A stretch of 64,000 nucleotides of DNA, taken from the NCBI GenBank assembly GCA_964580865.1, contig CAZONM010000001.1, forward strand, positions 4,121-68,120, given 5' to 3'. This DNA is from JACOUT01 sp964580865 (GTDB taxonomy: Bacteria > Myxococcota > UBA727 > VGSZ01). The position numbers and the translations under genes were made by a program. Shown here in pieces: positions 52,244 through 61,668 of this stretch. The notes beneath the pieces were generated by a model. The model worked only from the letters and a program-made list of their open reading frames with translations. It was not told the origin of the DNA and did not search any database. Each line of letters opens with the position of its first letter. Position 1 is the first letter of the stretch.

Positions 52244-53389
52244 TCACGCGGCGCGTCGGCCACCCCGGAGCCGTCGGTAAGCGCCGGCCGCGAAGTTCCA
52301 CAGCCAGCGCTCGCTCGGGTACGCGTCATGCGCCTTCCCCGGACGCGCGAGGTAGGCGTCGAGCTCGCCGCGCGTCCAGCCCATCTTGTTGAGGAAGTAC
52401 TGGATATCCGCCTCGAGCGCGTCGGCGTCGGGGTACGGGCTCTGCTGCAGGAGGCGCAGCGCCTCGTCGCGGGTCATCTGCCCCGCCACCACCAACGTCG
52501 ACAAGTGGAGGCGCCGCTTGTCGATGCCGAACTTCTTCGGCAGCAGGTAGCCCTGATAGAAGCGCGTGAACACCGACTCGTAGTGCTTGTAGGGGTAGGG
52601 CTTGTAGCTCATCTCGGCCACCAGCACCTCGAGCGCGCGCGCCTTCTGGTAGTCGAAGAAGTCGAGGAAGCTCTCCCACCGAATGCCGCGGACGTGCTCG
52701 CACGTGATGTAGTCGACGACGCCGATGAGCGGGAACGTCTGCAGCGGACGCCCGTTGCCGAACGTCCGCCACAGCGCGCGGATGTTGGTGGCGTCGAACT
52801 TGAACCAGTTCCACCCCTTCGGCATCGCCATGCCCTCGGTGGCCGTGTTGGTGCCGCCGAGGATGTGCTTGATGCCCCACTGCTTCGCCTGTCGGTAGTT
52901 CACCGCCAGCATCGCGTTGTCGTACAGGAGCTCGACGTCGATGACGTCGGCGCGGAAGAACGCGTTCATCAGCTCGCGGTATTCGTCCCAGTTGATGACG
53001 TGCGTGTAGTAGTCGACGCCGAGGCGATCGACCAAGTTCTCGATGTTGTTCTGCGCGAGCTCGGTGTTCCAGCCGTTGTCCATGTGCACGGCGAGCGGGC
53101 GCAGGCCGTGCTGCTTGGCCAGGTACAGCACCCAGGAGCTGTCGACACCGCCCGACAGGCCCACCACGCAGTCGTACGCGCGGCCCCGGCCATCGGCCTT
53201 CACGCGCTCGAGGTACGCGTCGCGGCGGCGCGCGCGCTGAGCCTCGTCCATGAAGAGCACGTGGCGCTTGCTCGCCAGGAAGTCACGGCAGTAGTTGCAC
53301 ACCCCGAGAGCATCGAAACTGATGTCGCGCGCGCTGGTGTCCATCACGCAGCGCGCGCAGGTCGTGGGGTTCGAGCTTGACGATGCCAC
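52244..53389 (-). CDS. wbpG: WbpG-type N-acetyl sugar amidotransferase, cassette 2
   Basis: A 381-residue PP-loop enzyme. Cys11, Cys14, Cys31 and Cys34 (TCARC...CNYC) and SGGVDSS at 79-85 are present. It differs from the first copy in the PP-loop (SGGKDGG there) and in length, so it is not a recent duplicate. It stands alone on the minus strand; its likely HisF2/HisH2 partners lie at 56567-57966. The start is a GTG at 53389 just before the first cysteine pair; a longer frame upstream is Arg-rich and unlikely. Base composition is normal for the chromosome. Confidence 0.88.
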   Translation of the reverse strand: MASSSSNPTTCARCVMDTSARDISFDALGVCNYCRDFLASKRHVLFMDEAQRARRRDAYLERVKADGRGRAYDCVVGLSGGVDSSWVLYLAKQHGLRPLAVHMDNGWNTELAQNNIENLVDRLGVDYYTHVINWDEYRELMNAFFRADVIDVELLYDNAMLAVNYRQAKQWGIKHILGGTNTATEGMAMPKGWNWFKFDATNIRALWRTFGNGRPLQTFPLIGVVDYITCEHVRGIRWESFLDFFDYQKARALEVLVAEMSYKPYPYKHYESVFTRFYQGYLLPKKFGIDKRRLHLSTLVVAGQMTRDEALRLLQQSPYPDADALEADIQYFLNKMGWTRGELDAYLARPGKAHDAYPSERWLWNFAAGAYRRLRGGRRAA

Positions 53390-53732
53390 TGGTTCACCCG
53401 CCGGCCGCACCGTGGGCGGCACCCTCGTGTCGTGTTCGCCATGTCCGCGCGCGACGCCGCTCGACGGTCTCGGCGACGGCGTCGTCGCGGCGCTCGACGC
53501 ATGGGCGCGCCATGCTCGGTCGCCACGCGGCGCCCTCGCCGGCACCACCGGCACGCGCTCATCGGCGGACGTGTCGCGCGCCAGCCTACTGCCCCACGCT
53601 CGAGGTTCGTAGCGGGAAGTGTGCGGCGACCCTCCGTTCCGCTCGCCGCCGGTCCGCCGGCAACCGACGTGGCCGCGAGCAGCGGGGTCGAGCGCCTTGA
53701 CAGCAGGCGCGGGGTCCGCGACACCGAATGCG
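53390..53732. other. Divergent intergenic region between wbpG-2 and gmd
   Basis: About 340 bases of high G+C with no credible gene. It should carry both divergent promoters. TTGACA occurs at 53697-53702 but no suitable -10 element follows at 17 bases. No strong dyad seen. Confidence 0.45.
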
Positions 53733-54818
53733 ATGTCGCGCACCGCGCTGATCACGGGCGTCACGGGCCAGGACGGCGCGTACCTCGCGGAGCTCTTGCT
53801 CGATAAGGGCTACCAGGTCCACGGCATCAAGCGGCGCAGCTCGCTGTTCAACACCGACCGCATCGATCACCTCTACCACGACCCCCACGTGGCCGGGCGA
53901 CGCTTCACGCTGCACCACGGTGACCTCACCGACTCGTCGAGCCTGATCCGTATCATCCAGCAGACCCAGCCCGACGAGATCTACAACCTCGCGGCACAGA
54001 GCCACGTCGCGGTGAGCTTCGAGGAGCCTGAGTACACGGCGAACTCGGACGCGCTCGGCCCGCTGCGCGTGCTCGAAGCGATCCGCATCCTGGGCCTCGA
54101 GAAGAGGACGCGCTTCTACCAGGCGTCGTCCTCGGAGATGTATGGGCTCGTGCAGGCGGTGCCGCAGAACGAGCACACGCCCTTCTACCCGCGCAGCCCC
54201 TACGCCGTCGCCAAGCTGTACGCTTATTGGATCACGGTCAACTACCGCGAGGCCTACGGCATCTACGCCTGCAACGGCATCCTGTTCAACCACGAGTCGC
54301 CGCTGCGCGGCGAGACGTTCGTAACGCGCAAGATCACGCGCGCGCTGGCCCGCATCAAGCTGGGCATCCAAGACTGCCTGTGGCTCGGGAACCTGAACGC
54401 GCGCCGCGACTGGGGCCACGCGCGCGACTACGTCGTGATGCAGTGGCTCATGCTGCAACAAGACGCGCCCGACGACTACGTCGTCGCTACGGGTGTGCAG
54501 CGCTCGGTGCGCGAGTTCGTCGAGGCGGCGGCGCGCGAGTTGGATATCGAGCTTCGCTGGCAAGGCACGGGCGTCGACGAGAAGGGCTATGACCGCAGCG
54601 GCCGCTGCATCGTCGCGGTCGATCCACGCTACTTCCGCCCCACCGAGGTCGACACGCTGCTCGGCGACGCGTCCAAGGCGCGTGCCAAGCTCGGCTGGGC
54701 GCCCACCGTCTCCTTCGAGCAGCTGGTCGCGGAGATGGCCAAGGAAGACCTCATCGCCGCGGAGCGCGATGAGCTGATCAAGCGCCACGGCTATCGCGCG
54801 CTGCTGCGGCATGAGTAG
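53733..54818 (+). CDS. gmd: GDP-mannose 4,6-dehydratase
   Basis: A 361-residue short-chain dehydrogenase: TGVTGQDGAYLAELLL at the N-terminus, the strongly conserved VHGIKRRSSLFNTDRIDHL block, SSSEMYG and YAVAKLYAYW with the catalytic Tyr/Lys, and LGNLNARRDWGHARDYV. It converts GDP-mannose to GDP-4-keto-6-deoxymannose in the cytoplasm. The ATG at 53733 is 7 codons upstream of the Rossmann motif. The fucose synthase gene follows 6 bases later. Confidence 0.96.
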   Translation: MSRTALITGVTGQDGAYLAELLLDKGYQVHGIKRRSSLFNTDRIDHLYHDPHVAGRRFTLHHGDLTDSSSLIRIIQQTQPDEIYNLAAQSHVAVSFEEPEYTANSDALGPLRVLEAIRILGLEKRTRFYQASSSEMYGLVQAVPQNEHTPFYPRSPYAVAKLYAYWITVNYREAYGIYACNGILFNHESPLRGETFVTRKITRALARIKLGIQDCLWLGNLNARRDWGHARDYVVMQWLMLQQDAPDDYVVATGVQRSVREFVEAAARELDIELRWQGTGVDEKGYDRSGRCIVAVDPRYFRPTEVDTLLGDASKARAKLGWAPTVSFEQLVAEMAKEDLIAAERDELIKRHGYRALLRHE

Positions 54819-54824
54819 CCGCCC

Positions 54825-55775
54825 ATGAGCGACCGCGTCCTCGGCCCCGACAGCAAGATCTACGTCGCCGGTCACCTCGGCATGGTGGGTTCCGCGCTGC
54901 TGCGCCGGCTGCGGGCCGGCGGGTATCGCAACCTTGTGGTCCGGTCGCGCGCCGAGCTCGACCTGTGCGACCAGGCCGCCACCCACCGCTTCCTCGCGGA
55001 CCAGCGCCCCGACGTCGTCATCGTGGCGGCGGCGCGCGTCGGCGGTATCCACGCGAACGACACCCTCCGCGCGCAGTTCCTGTACGACAACCTAGCCATC
55101 GCCACCAACGTCATCGACGGCGCCCACCGCGCTGGGGTCGACCGGCTCCTGTTCCTCGGCTCGAGCTGCATCTACCCGCGCGACTGCTCGCAGCCGATCC
55201 GCGAGGAGTATCTGCTCACGGGCCCGCTCGAGCACACCAACGAGCCCTACGCCATCGCCAAGATCGCCGGGCTCAAGCTGTGCGAGGCGTACGCCGCGCA
55301 ATACGGTCGCCGCTACATCTCGGTGATGCCGACGAACCTGTATGGCCCCAACGACAACTACGACCTGGCGTCGAGCCACGTGCTGCCGGCGCTCTTGCGC
55401 AAGGCCCACGAGGCGAAGGCCGCGGGTGCCCGTCAGCTCGCCGTCTGGGGCAGCGGGGCGCCGCGCCGCGAGTTCCTGTTCGTCGACGACCTCGCGGACG
55501 CCTGCGTGTTCTTGCTCGAGGCCGGCTACGGTGGGTCGTGGGTCAACGTCGGCACGGGCAGCGACGTGACCATCGCGGAGCTGGCGCAGCTCGTCATGCG
55601 CACCGTGGGGTTCGCCGGCGAGCTCGTGTTCGATCGCACCAAGCCCGACGGCACGCCGCGCAAGCTCCTCGACGTCTCGCGCCTGCAGGCGCTCGGGTGG
55701 CGCGCCCGCACGTCGCTCCACGACGGTCTGGCGCGCACCTACCAGGACTTTTTGAACGCGCCTCCCACGGGATGA
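54825..55775 (+). CDS. fcl: GDP-L-fucose synthase
   Basis: A 316-residue epimerase/reductase. VAGHLGMVGSALLRRL binds NADP, AARVGGIHAND, SSCIYPRDCSQP and YAIAKIAGLKLCEAY carry the conserved catalytic residues, and NLYGPNDNYD and SSHVLPALL are family blocks. It completes GDP-L-fucose from the gmd product. The stop overlaps the next ATG (ATGA), so gmd, fcl and the transferase form one unit. Confidence 0.95.
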   Translation: MSDRVLGPDSKIYVAGHLGMVGSALLRRLRAGGYRNLVVRSRAELDLCDQAATHRFLADQRPDVVIVAAARVGGIHANDTLRAQFLYDNLAIATNVIDGAHRAGVDRLLFLGSSCIYPRDCSQPIREEYLLTGPLEHTNEPYAIAKIAGLKLCEAYAAQYGRRYISVMPTNLYGPNDNYDLASSHVLPALLRKAHEAKAAGARQLAVWGSGAPRREFLFVDDLADACVFLLEAGYGGSWVNVGTGSDVTIAELAQLVMRTVGFAGELVFDRTKPDGTPRKLLDVSRLQALGWRARTSLHDGLARTYQDFLNAPPTG

Positions 55776-56566
55776 AGATCACCGTCGTCACCGTGGCCTT
55801 CAACGCCGAGAAGACCATCGGCGACACCCTGCGCTCGGTGGCGGCGCAGCGGCACCCGGCGGTGGAGCACCTGGTCATCGACGGCGGCTCGCGCGACGCC
55901 ACCATGGAGGTGGTGCGGGCCCACGCGCACCGCGGGCTGTGCGCACAGAGCGAGCCCGACCGCGGCCTGTATGACGCGATGAACAAGGGCCTGGCCCAAG
56001 CGACCGGCGACCTCGTCGGCTTCCTCAACGCCGACGACTTCTTCGCGCGCACCGACGCGCTCACGCTGATCGCGCGTGCCGCCGCGGAGCACCCGGCGGC
56101 CGACGCGGTGTGCGGCGCGGTGGCCTTGGTGGAGCCAGAGCGCCCCGATCGTGTGCGGCGCCACTACCGCGCGCGCGGCTTTCGGCCATGGATGATGCGC
56201 TATGGCCACATGCCGCCGCACCCGGGCTTTTATGTGCGCCGCGCCGCCGCCGCCGCCGTGGGACCCTTCGACCTCGATCTGCGGGTGGGCGCCGACTTCG
56301 AGTGGATGCTGCGCTTCTTCCACGTCAAGGCGCTGCGCATGGAGCCTCTCGACGAGACCTTGGTGGGGCTGCGCCTGGGCGGCGTCTCCACGCGCGGCCT
56401 CGCCAGCATGCGCGTCATCAACGCGGAGGCGGTGCGCTCGTGCCGTCGCTGGGGTGTGCCCACGAGCCCCGCGCGCGTGTGGTCGAAGTACCTCGCCAAG
56501 GGCCTGCAGCTCGTGCGACGGCCGGTGGACTTCCCGCGCGGCGCGGACACTGCGTGGCTTCCCTGA
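55772..56566 (+). CDS. Family 2 glycosyltransferase
   Basis: A 264-residue GT2 enzyme: KITVVTVAFNAEKTI, LVIDGGSRDATMEVV, SEPDRGLYDAMNKGLAQATG and FLNADDFF, which holds the metal-binding acidic motif, all within the first 100 residues. MPPHPGFYVRR resembles WcaA/WcaE-type transferases. Coupled to fcl, so it may add fucose to the repeat unit, which is inference. Its stop meets the stop of the convergent hisF2 gene. Confidence 0.85.
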   Translation: MKITVVTVAFNAEKTIGDTLRSVAAQRHPAVEHLVIDGGSRDATMEVVRAHAHRGLCAQSEPDRGLYDAMNKGLAQATGDLVGFLNADDFFARTDALTLIARAAAEHPAADAVCGAVALVEPERPDRVRRHYRARGFRPWMMRYGHMPPHPGFYVRRAAAAAVGPFDLDLRVGADFEWMLRFFHVKALRMEPLDETLVGLRLGGVSTRGLASMRVINAEAVRSCRRWGVPTSPARVWSKYLAKGLQLVRRPVDFPRGADTAWLP

Positions 56567-57343
56567 TCAGCGCGCGCTCGCGCTCGCGCACAGCTCGTCG
56601 CGCTGCGCCTGGCTCGGGTAGTTGATGAGCACGGCGCGGAACGGCCCCTTGAACACGAACAGGCTGCCGGCCGCGGCCCCCACCACACCGCACGTGGTGA
56701 CGAGCGCGCGCAGATCGGCGAGCGACCCGGCGCCGCCGAGCACCGTGAGCGGGATGCGCACGGCCTCCCGCACCGCGCGCGCCAGCGTCAGGTCGTAGCC
56801 CTTCATCAGACCGTCGTTGTCGATGGAGTTCACCACCAGCTCGCCAGCGCCGAGCGCTGCCATCTCCGCGGCCACGTCGACGGGCGCGCGCTTGGTGTTG
56901 CGGGTGCCGTTGTGCGTCCACACCTCGGCACCGCCCAGCAAGCGCTTCTTGACGTCGAGCACCACCACCACGCTCTGGCTGCCGATCTCCTCGGCGATCT
57001 GACGCACCAGCGCGGGCCGCTCGATGGCCGCGGAGCTGAGCGCCACCTTCTCGACGCCGAGCCCCACGATCTGGCGGGCGTGCGCCGCGGTCTTGACGCC
57101 GCCGCCGTAGCACAGCGGCATGCGGCACTCCATCGCCAGCGAGGTGATGAGCTTGAGGTTCGGCTCGGCCGCGCGCACGCTCGCGTCGATGTCGAGCACG
57201 ATCAGCTCGTCGGCCTCCTTCTCGTTGAAGATCTTCACCGCGTTGATGGGATCGCCGACGTACTTCGGCTCCTTGAAGCGCTGGGTCTTCACCAGACCGC
57301 CGTCGTGGACCAGCAAGCACGGGATGACGCGAGGACGGAGCAT
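56567..57343 (-). CDS. hisF2: HisF2-type cyclase-subunit homologue, cassette 2
   Basis: A 258-residue TIM barrel. It has the HisF2 signature RFKEPKYVGDPINAVKIFNE and LDIDAS. At the place of HisF Asp11 it has Leu (PCLLVHDGG), while the second catalytic Asp is kept (VVLDVKKR): the opposite of the first HisF2. Cyclase activity for histidine synthesis is therefore unlikely; ammonia delivery to WbpG fits. It follows hisH2 by 5 bases on the minus strand. Confidence 0.88.
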   Translation of the reverse strand: MLRPRVIPCLLVHDGGLVKTQRFKEPKYVGDPINAVKIFNEKEADELIVLDIDASVRAAEPNLKLITSLAMECRMPLCYGGGVKTAAHARQIVGLGVEKVALSSAAIERPALVRQIAEEIGSQSVVVVLDVKKRLLGGAEVWTHNGTRNTKRAPVDVAAEMAALGAGELVVNSIDNDGLMKGYDLTLARAVREAVRIPLTVLGGAGSLADLRALVTTCGVVGAAAGSLFVFKGPFRAVLINYPSQAQRDELCASASAR

Positions 57344-57348
57344 GCGCC

Positions 57349-57966
57349 TCAAAGCTCCGCGAAATTCTTGAGGAGCGCCGCACCGTAGTGGTGGCTCTTC
57401 TCGGGGTGAAACTGCACGCCGTAGACGTTGTCGGCGTGGACGGCGCAGGTGAACTCCCCACCGTAGGTGGCTGTGGCCGCCGTGTCGTCGGCGCGTTCGG
57501 CTTCGAAGAAGAATGAGTGCAAAAAGTAGAAACGCGCGTCGCGCTCGAGCCCGGCGAACAACCGCTCGCCGGCGCGCGGCGTGACGTCGTTCCAGCCCAT
57601 GTGGGGCATGGGCAGCCGCGCCGCCGGCGGCCAGTCGCGAAAGCCGCGTACCCGCCCGGGGATCAGCTCCAGCCCCGCGCGCGTCCCCTCGTCGCTCGAG
57701 CGCGCCAACAGCTGCATGCCCACGCACACGCCGAGCAGCGGCACCTTGCGTGTGTGCACCAGCTCCACCAGCGTCGGCTTCATGCCCGAGGCCTCGAGGC
57801 GCTCGACGGCGTGGTCGAAGGCGCCGACGCCCGGCAGGATGACCTTGGTGGCGCCCGCGAGCTCGTCGGCGCTCCTCGCCACGGTGCACGGGAGGTTGAG
57901 TCGCCGATAGACGTTGGCGAACGCCAAGACATTGCCGAGCCCGTAGTCGATGATCGCGACCGTCAT
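57349..57966 (-). CDS. hisH2: HisH2-type glutamine amidotransferase, cassette 2
   Basis: A 205-residue class-I glutaminase with Cys81 in GVCVGMQLL and VQFHPEKSHH supplying His and Glu. IIDYGLGNVLAFANVYRRLN is the usual HisH opening. It overlaps the upstream transferase gene (ATGA) and precedes hisF2. With the WbpG at 52244 it would complete the second amidination set. Confidence 0.9.
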   Translation of the reverse strand: MTVAIIDYGLGNVLAFANVYRRLNLPCTVARSADELAGATKVILPGVGAFDHAVERLEASGMKPTLVELVHTRKVPLLGVCVGMQLLARSSDEGTRAGLELIPGRVRGFRDWPPAARLPMPHMGWNDVTPRAGERLFAGLERDARFYFLHSFFFEAERADDTAATATYGGEFTCAVHADNVYGVQFHPEKSHHYGAALLKNFAEL

Positions 57967-59261
57967 CGCGCACCCGCGCTACGCACGCTCGGCCGTCCGC
58001 CGTCGCGCGTGGGCTGGTCGAGCACGCTCGAGGCCGTACGCCCGAGCACGCGGCGGTACACATCGAGCACGCGCCGCGCGTTCGTGGCCGGGTCGTAGTT
58101 GCGGTGTGCCAGCGCGCGGGCCGCGGCGCCCATGCGCGCGACCTCGTCGCGCCGGTCGGCGAAGTAGCGAATGGCGTCGGCGAGCGCCGCGGGGTCGCGC
58201 GCCGGCACCGTGAGGCCGGTCTCACCTGGCACCAGCGTGTCGGGCCGCGGCGCCGACACGGCGGCGATGCACGGCACGCCCGAGAACGCGGCCTCGAAGA
58301 TCGGGCGCCCGGGCGCGTCGAAGTGCGACGCGAAGCACAGCACGTCCATGCGCTGGTAGATGCGCTGGATGTCGGTGGTGGGACCGAGCAGGTGCACACG
58401 GTCGCGCAGGCCATAGCGCTCCACGCGCTCGCGCACCTCCTGTTGGACGTCCTGCAAGAGCCCGAGCTGCGCCAGCGCCCACGCGCGCGGCCCGCGCTCC
58501 CCGCGCGTGGCCCCGCCCACGATGAGGTACTCGACGTCGCGCCCCGACTCCTGCACCAGGCGGGCCGCGTCGATGAGCTCGAGGATGCCCTTGGAGCGGT
58601 GCAGGTTGCCGACGAAGCCGACCTTCAGGCTCTCGGGGCGCAGCAGCGACAGGCGGCGCTCCATGGCCAAATCGGGCGTGGCCACAACGGCGGCGAACGA
58701 GTTGTGGATGACGTCGACGTGGACGTCAGCAGGGAGCGTGGCGCGCACGTTCTCGTCGATGGCGATGACGGCGTCGACGTCGTGGCGCAGGCGCTCGGCG
58801 AGCCAGCGCGCGCGCCGAGAATGCGGCGCTACGCGGTTGAGCGCCCGCGCGTGCACCACCACGGGAACGCCGAGGAACCGCTTGGCCAGGAGCGCCGGGA
58901 TGATCTCGGTGTACTCGTTGACGTGGATGAGATCGAGGTCGGGCCAGCGGCGCCGCACCTCGCGCAGGGCGGTCAGTGTCGACGGGAGGTGTGAGAGCTC
59001 GCGCAACACTACCAACCACCGCGCCCCGCGATAGTGGCTGTAGTGGGTGTTGTCGAAGCGCGCGAGGCCACCCGTGACCACGATGTCGTCAGTGATCTTG
59101 CGGAACACGTCGAGCGCCGTGCCGTCCACGGCGAGAAAGCACGGCGCGACCTCGCCCTCGGGCATGGCGCGCAACGACTCGAACAGGCTGCGCGCAGAGC
59201 CGCTGAAGGGCCCCACGCCGCACACGTACAGCACTCGCAGGGGCCTGGTGTCGCGCGCCAT
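57963..59261 (-). CDS. Family 4 glycosyltransferase
   Basis: A 432-residue GT-B enzyme. The N-terminal domain opens with RVLYVCGVGPFSGSARSLFES; the C-terminal domain has VGFVGNLHRSKGILELIDA, HLLGPTTDIQRIYQRMDVL and RPIFEAAFSGVPCIA (EX7E-like region). It transfers a sugar from an NDP-donor to the growing repeat unit; the sugar is unknown. I start at the ATG at 59261 because 24 further in-frame residues upstream are Arg-rich. Coupled to hisH2-hisF2. Confidence 0.87.
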   Translation of the reverse strand: MARDTRPLRVLYVCGVGPFSGSARSLFESLRAMPEGEVAPCFLAVDGTALDVFRKITDDIVVTGGLARFDNTHYSHYRGARWLVVLRELSHLPSTLTALREVRRRWPDLDLIHVNEYTEIIPALLAKRFLGVPVVVHARALNRVAPHSRRARWLAERLRHDVDAVIAIDENVRATLPADVHVDVIHNSFAAVVATPDLAMERRLSLLRPESLKVGFVGNLHRSKGILELIDAARLVQESGRDVEYLIVGGATRGERGPRAWALAQLGLLQDVQQEVRERVERYGLRDRVHLLGPTTDIQRIYQRMDVLCFASHFDAPGRPIFEAAFSGVPCIAAVSAPRPDTLVPGETGLTVPARDPAALADAIRYFADRRDEVARMGAAARALAHRNYDPATNARRVLDVYRRVLGRTASSVLDQPTRDGGRPSVRSAGAR

Positions 59262-59349
59262 CCGTCCTCGCCCGTCGCGGCCGTCGCGCCAAGTCGGGCA
59301 CGCACGGATGCCGCGCCGACGCGCATTGTGCAAGGCGTGACGGCGTGGC

Positions 59350-61668
59350 TCATGGAACCAGGGCCGGCTCGCGCGGCACCATCAGCACCACGCGGTCCAC
59401 GCGCAGGGCGCGTCGTGCGTCGGTGGGCCCGCGTGGCGCGAGGTACACCGTGGTGTCGTCGCTGAGCGCATGCACACCGGCGCTCACCTCGTGGTAGGCA
59501 CCGTCGTCGCGAGGGGCGGACAGCAGGGTTGGCGCGCCAAACGCACGCAGCTCCTCGCCGAAGGTGGCGACGGCCACCACGGGCTCGGCCGCCGCGCACC
59601 CGTCGCAGCGCATACGCACGACCACCTCGGCGCGCGCCATGCCGTCCACGTCGAAGGGGCCGAGCGCGAACTGCACGGCCCAGACCCCCGCCGGTCCGCT
59701 CACGAGCACTGCGCGCCCGCCGATGGCCTCGGGATCGTTGGCCAGCACGGCGGAGCCGCCGGCGAGCTCCGCTCGCTCGACGCGCAGATCGCGCCACGAG
59801 CCGTGCGGCCGCGGTAGCGCCAGGGTCGGCACGGCGAGGCGCGCGAGGTCGCCATCGCCCACGAGCGCGCGGTGTAGCGCACGCTCGTCGAGCTCGAGGC
59901 GCTCACGGACGAACGGGTTCCCCGAGGCGCGCGCGCGCTCGGCGTACGCGCGCGCCGAGAACGGGCGAGGCGCGCCGCCGGCCTCGATGACCGCGCGCCG
60001 CACCTCGAGCGGCGCCTGCGCCCACGCCATCTCGACGGCCAGGCGCTGCACCTGCACGCGGTCGCGCAGCGCGGGGTCGTCACCCACCGCGCCCTCGGCG
60101 TCGTCGAACGCGGCGAACGCCCGCCGGAACCACGCGGCGTCAGCCCACCCCGCGCGCCGCGCCGTCCAGCGCAGCGGGAGCGGCGCGGCCACGGCGGCCT
60201 CGGTGAGCAGGTCGACGTAGCGCGCCAGGTGCGGGCCCGCGGGGCCATAGACTGCGTGGAGGAACTCGCGCGTTAGCGCCGCCGGGTCGCGGTCGGGCCG
60301 CCACAGGAGCTGTGCCGTCAGCCAGAGCTTGAGCTCGCGGAGCGCGACGCTCGCGTTGGTGAGATCGCCCTGCACGTGCACGCCCCCGACGCCGAGGTCG
60401 CGATACCAGCGCAGGTTGGGCGCCAGTACGTGGGTGGCGGGAAACGGCACGTGGAGGTTGCCGAAGCCCGCGTCGTAGTCCCACACGTGCATGCGCGGCG
60501 CAGCGGCGCGCCAGGCGAGGAGCTGCTCGCGCACCGCCGTGTTGGCCGGGGCGCTCAGCGGCCGCGCGAAGTCGGCGTCGATGGTGCTGAAGCGCAGCAG
60601 TACGTTGCTGCGTGCGCGCACCGTTCGCGGCGGCTCGGCATACGTGCGGTAGGCGAGCGTCTCGATGAGCACGCTGGGCCGCGCGCGCTCCACGGCAGCG
60701 GCCACGTCGTTGACGAACGCCAACAGGACGTCCCCGTGGTTGCCGAGCGCGGCCGCGGCCGCGCGACAGCGCTCGCAGCCGCAAGGCGCGCCGCCGTCAT
60801 TGGGCGACACCGAATAGTAGGCGGCGCCCGGGTTCGCGTCGATGACCGCGAGCAGCGCGCGCGTCAGCTCGGCCTTCAGGGCGTCGTTGGTGAGGCAGAG
60901 CTGGCCCTGCCCACTGCCCCCCACCCGCTGGCCATCGACCAGGCTGAACCACTCGGGGTGCGCCGCGAGGTGCTGGTGCGCTGGCACCAGCTCGTCGAAG
61001 GTGTGCACGTAGCCCGGCACCGTCAGGTGGCCGCCAAGCTCGTCGGGGATCGGGTGGTAGTGGCCGTTGAGCCGCAGGCGCGTGAGGAACGGCGCCGCGG
61101 CTTCCTCGGCGGCGCTGCGCTCGGTGACCTCGCGGTACCCAAACGGCGGCGTGTAGACGGCGGCTTGCTCGGCCACCACCGCCTCCGTGAGGCGCGGCAC
61201 CACGCTCACGCTCGGCGTGTACCACCGCATGCCGAGCTGCTCGAGCAGATCGACGACGGCGTACAGGGTGCCACGGGGGCGATCACCGGCGACCACCAGG
61301 TCGCGACCCACGGTGAAAATCAACGTGCCGTCCGGGCCGAGCGCGCGCCACGCGCGCGCCGGGACGTGCCGTCGCGCCTCGCGCGTCGCGCCCACGAAGA
61401 CGCGCGCGGTGGTGGTCCCCGCCGGCGCATGCTCCACGATGGGCACGCGGACGCCTGTCAGCCGGGCGATCCCGTCGTGGAGCTCGTGCGCGGCATGTCG
61501 CTCGGCCGTCGTTGCGTCGCGTCCTGCCACGATGACGGCGCGGGCGGTCCCGTCGGCGACCAAGGTCACGCCGGCGCGCGCCTCGTCGGCGACGCCGGCC
61601 ACGGCGAGCGCCACCACGAGGAGCTCCCGCAGGACGCCGCGCGGGACCGCCGCCGCGCCGAGCTTCAC
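59350..61668 (-). CDS. Secreted DUF4838-like (glucuronidase-related) protein
   Basis: A 772-residue protein with a hydrophobic leader (LRELLVVALAVAGVADEARA). Residues about 30-130 resemble the alpha-glucuronidase N-terminal domain (HAAHELHDGIARLTGVRVPI...). Then comes a DUF4838 TIM-barrel-like core: LGMRWYTPSVS, PEWFSLVDGQRV, CLTNDALKAEL, YYSVSPNDGGAPCGCERC and VLIETLAYRTYAEPP. The last 150 residues are beta-rich and may be a carbohydrate-binding module. A role in polysaccharide trimming is plausible. GTG start overlapping the kinase stop (GTGA). Confidence 0.72.
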   Translation of the reverse strand: MKLGAAAVPRGVLRELLVVALAVAGVADEARAGVTLVADGTARAVIVAGRDATTAERHAAHELHDGIARLTGVRVPIVEHAPAGTTTARVFVGATREARRHVPARAWRALGPDGTLIFTVGRDLVVAGDRPRGTLYAVVDLLEQLGMRWYTPSVSVVPRLTEAVVAEQAAVYTPPFGYREVTERSAAEEAAAPFLTRLRLNGHYHPIPDELGGHLTVPGYVHTFDELVPAHQHLAAHPEWFSLVDGQRVGGSGQGQLCLTNDALKAELTRALLAVIDANPGAAYYSVSPNDGGAPCGCERCRAAAAALGNHGDVLLAFVNDVAAAVERARPSVLIETLAYRTYAEPPRTVRARSNVLLRFSTIDADFARPLSAPANTAVREQLLAWRAAAPRMHVWDYDAGFGNLHVPFPATHVLAPNLRWYRDLGVGGVHVQGDLTNASVALRELKLWLTAQLLWRPDRDPAALTREFLHAVYGPAGPHLARYVDLLTEAAVAAPLPLRWTARRAGWADAAWFRRAFAAFDDAEGAVGDDPALRDRVQVQRLAVEMAWAQAPLEVRRAVIEAGGAPRPFSARAYAERARASGNPFVRERLELDERALHRALVGDGDLARLAVPTLALPRPHGSWRDLRVERAELAGGSAVLANDPEAIGGRAVLVSGPAGVWAVQFALGPFDVDGMARAEVVVRMRCDGCAAAEPVVAVATFGEELRAFGAPTLLSAPRDDGAYHEVSAGVHALSDDTTVYLAPRGPTDARRALRVDRVVLMVPREPALVP

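Noticed and set aside
53697..53702. TTGACA as the gmd promoter -35 box
   Set aside because: No acceptable -10 hexamer lies at 16-18 bases and the start codon is only 30 bases away.
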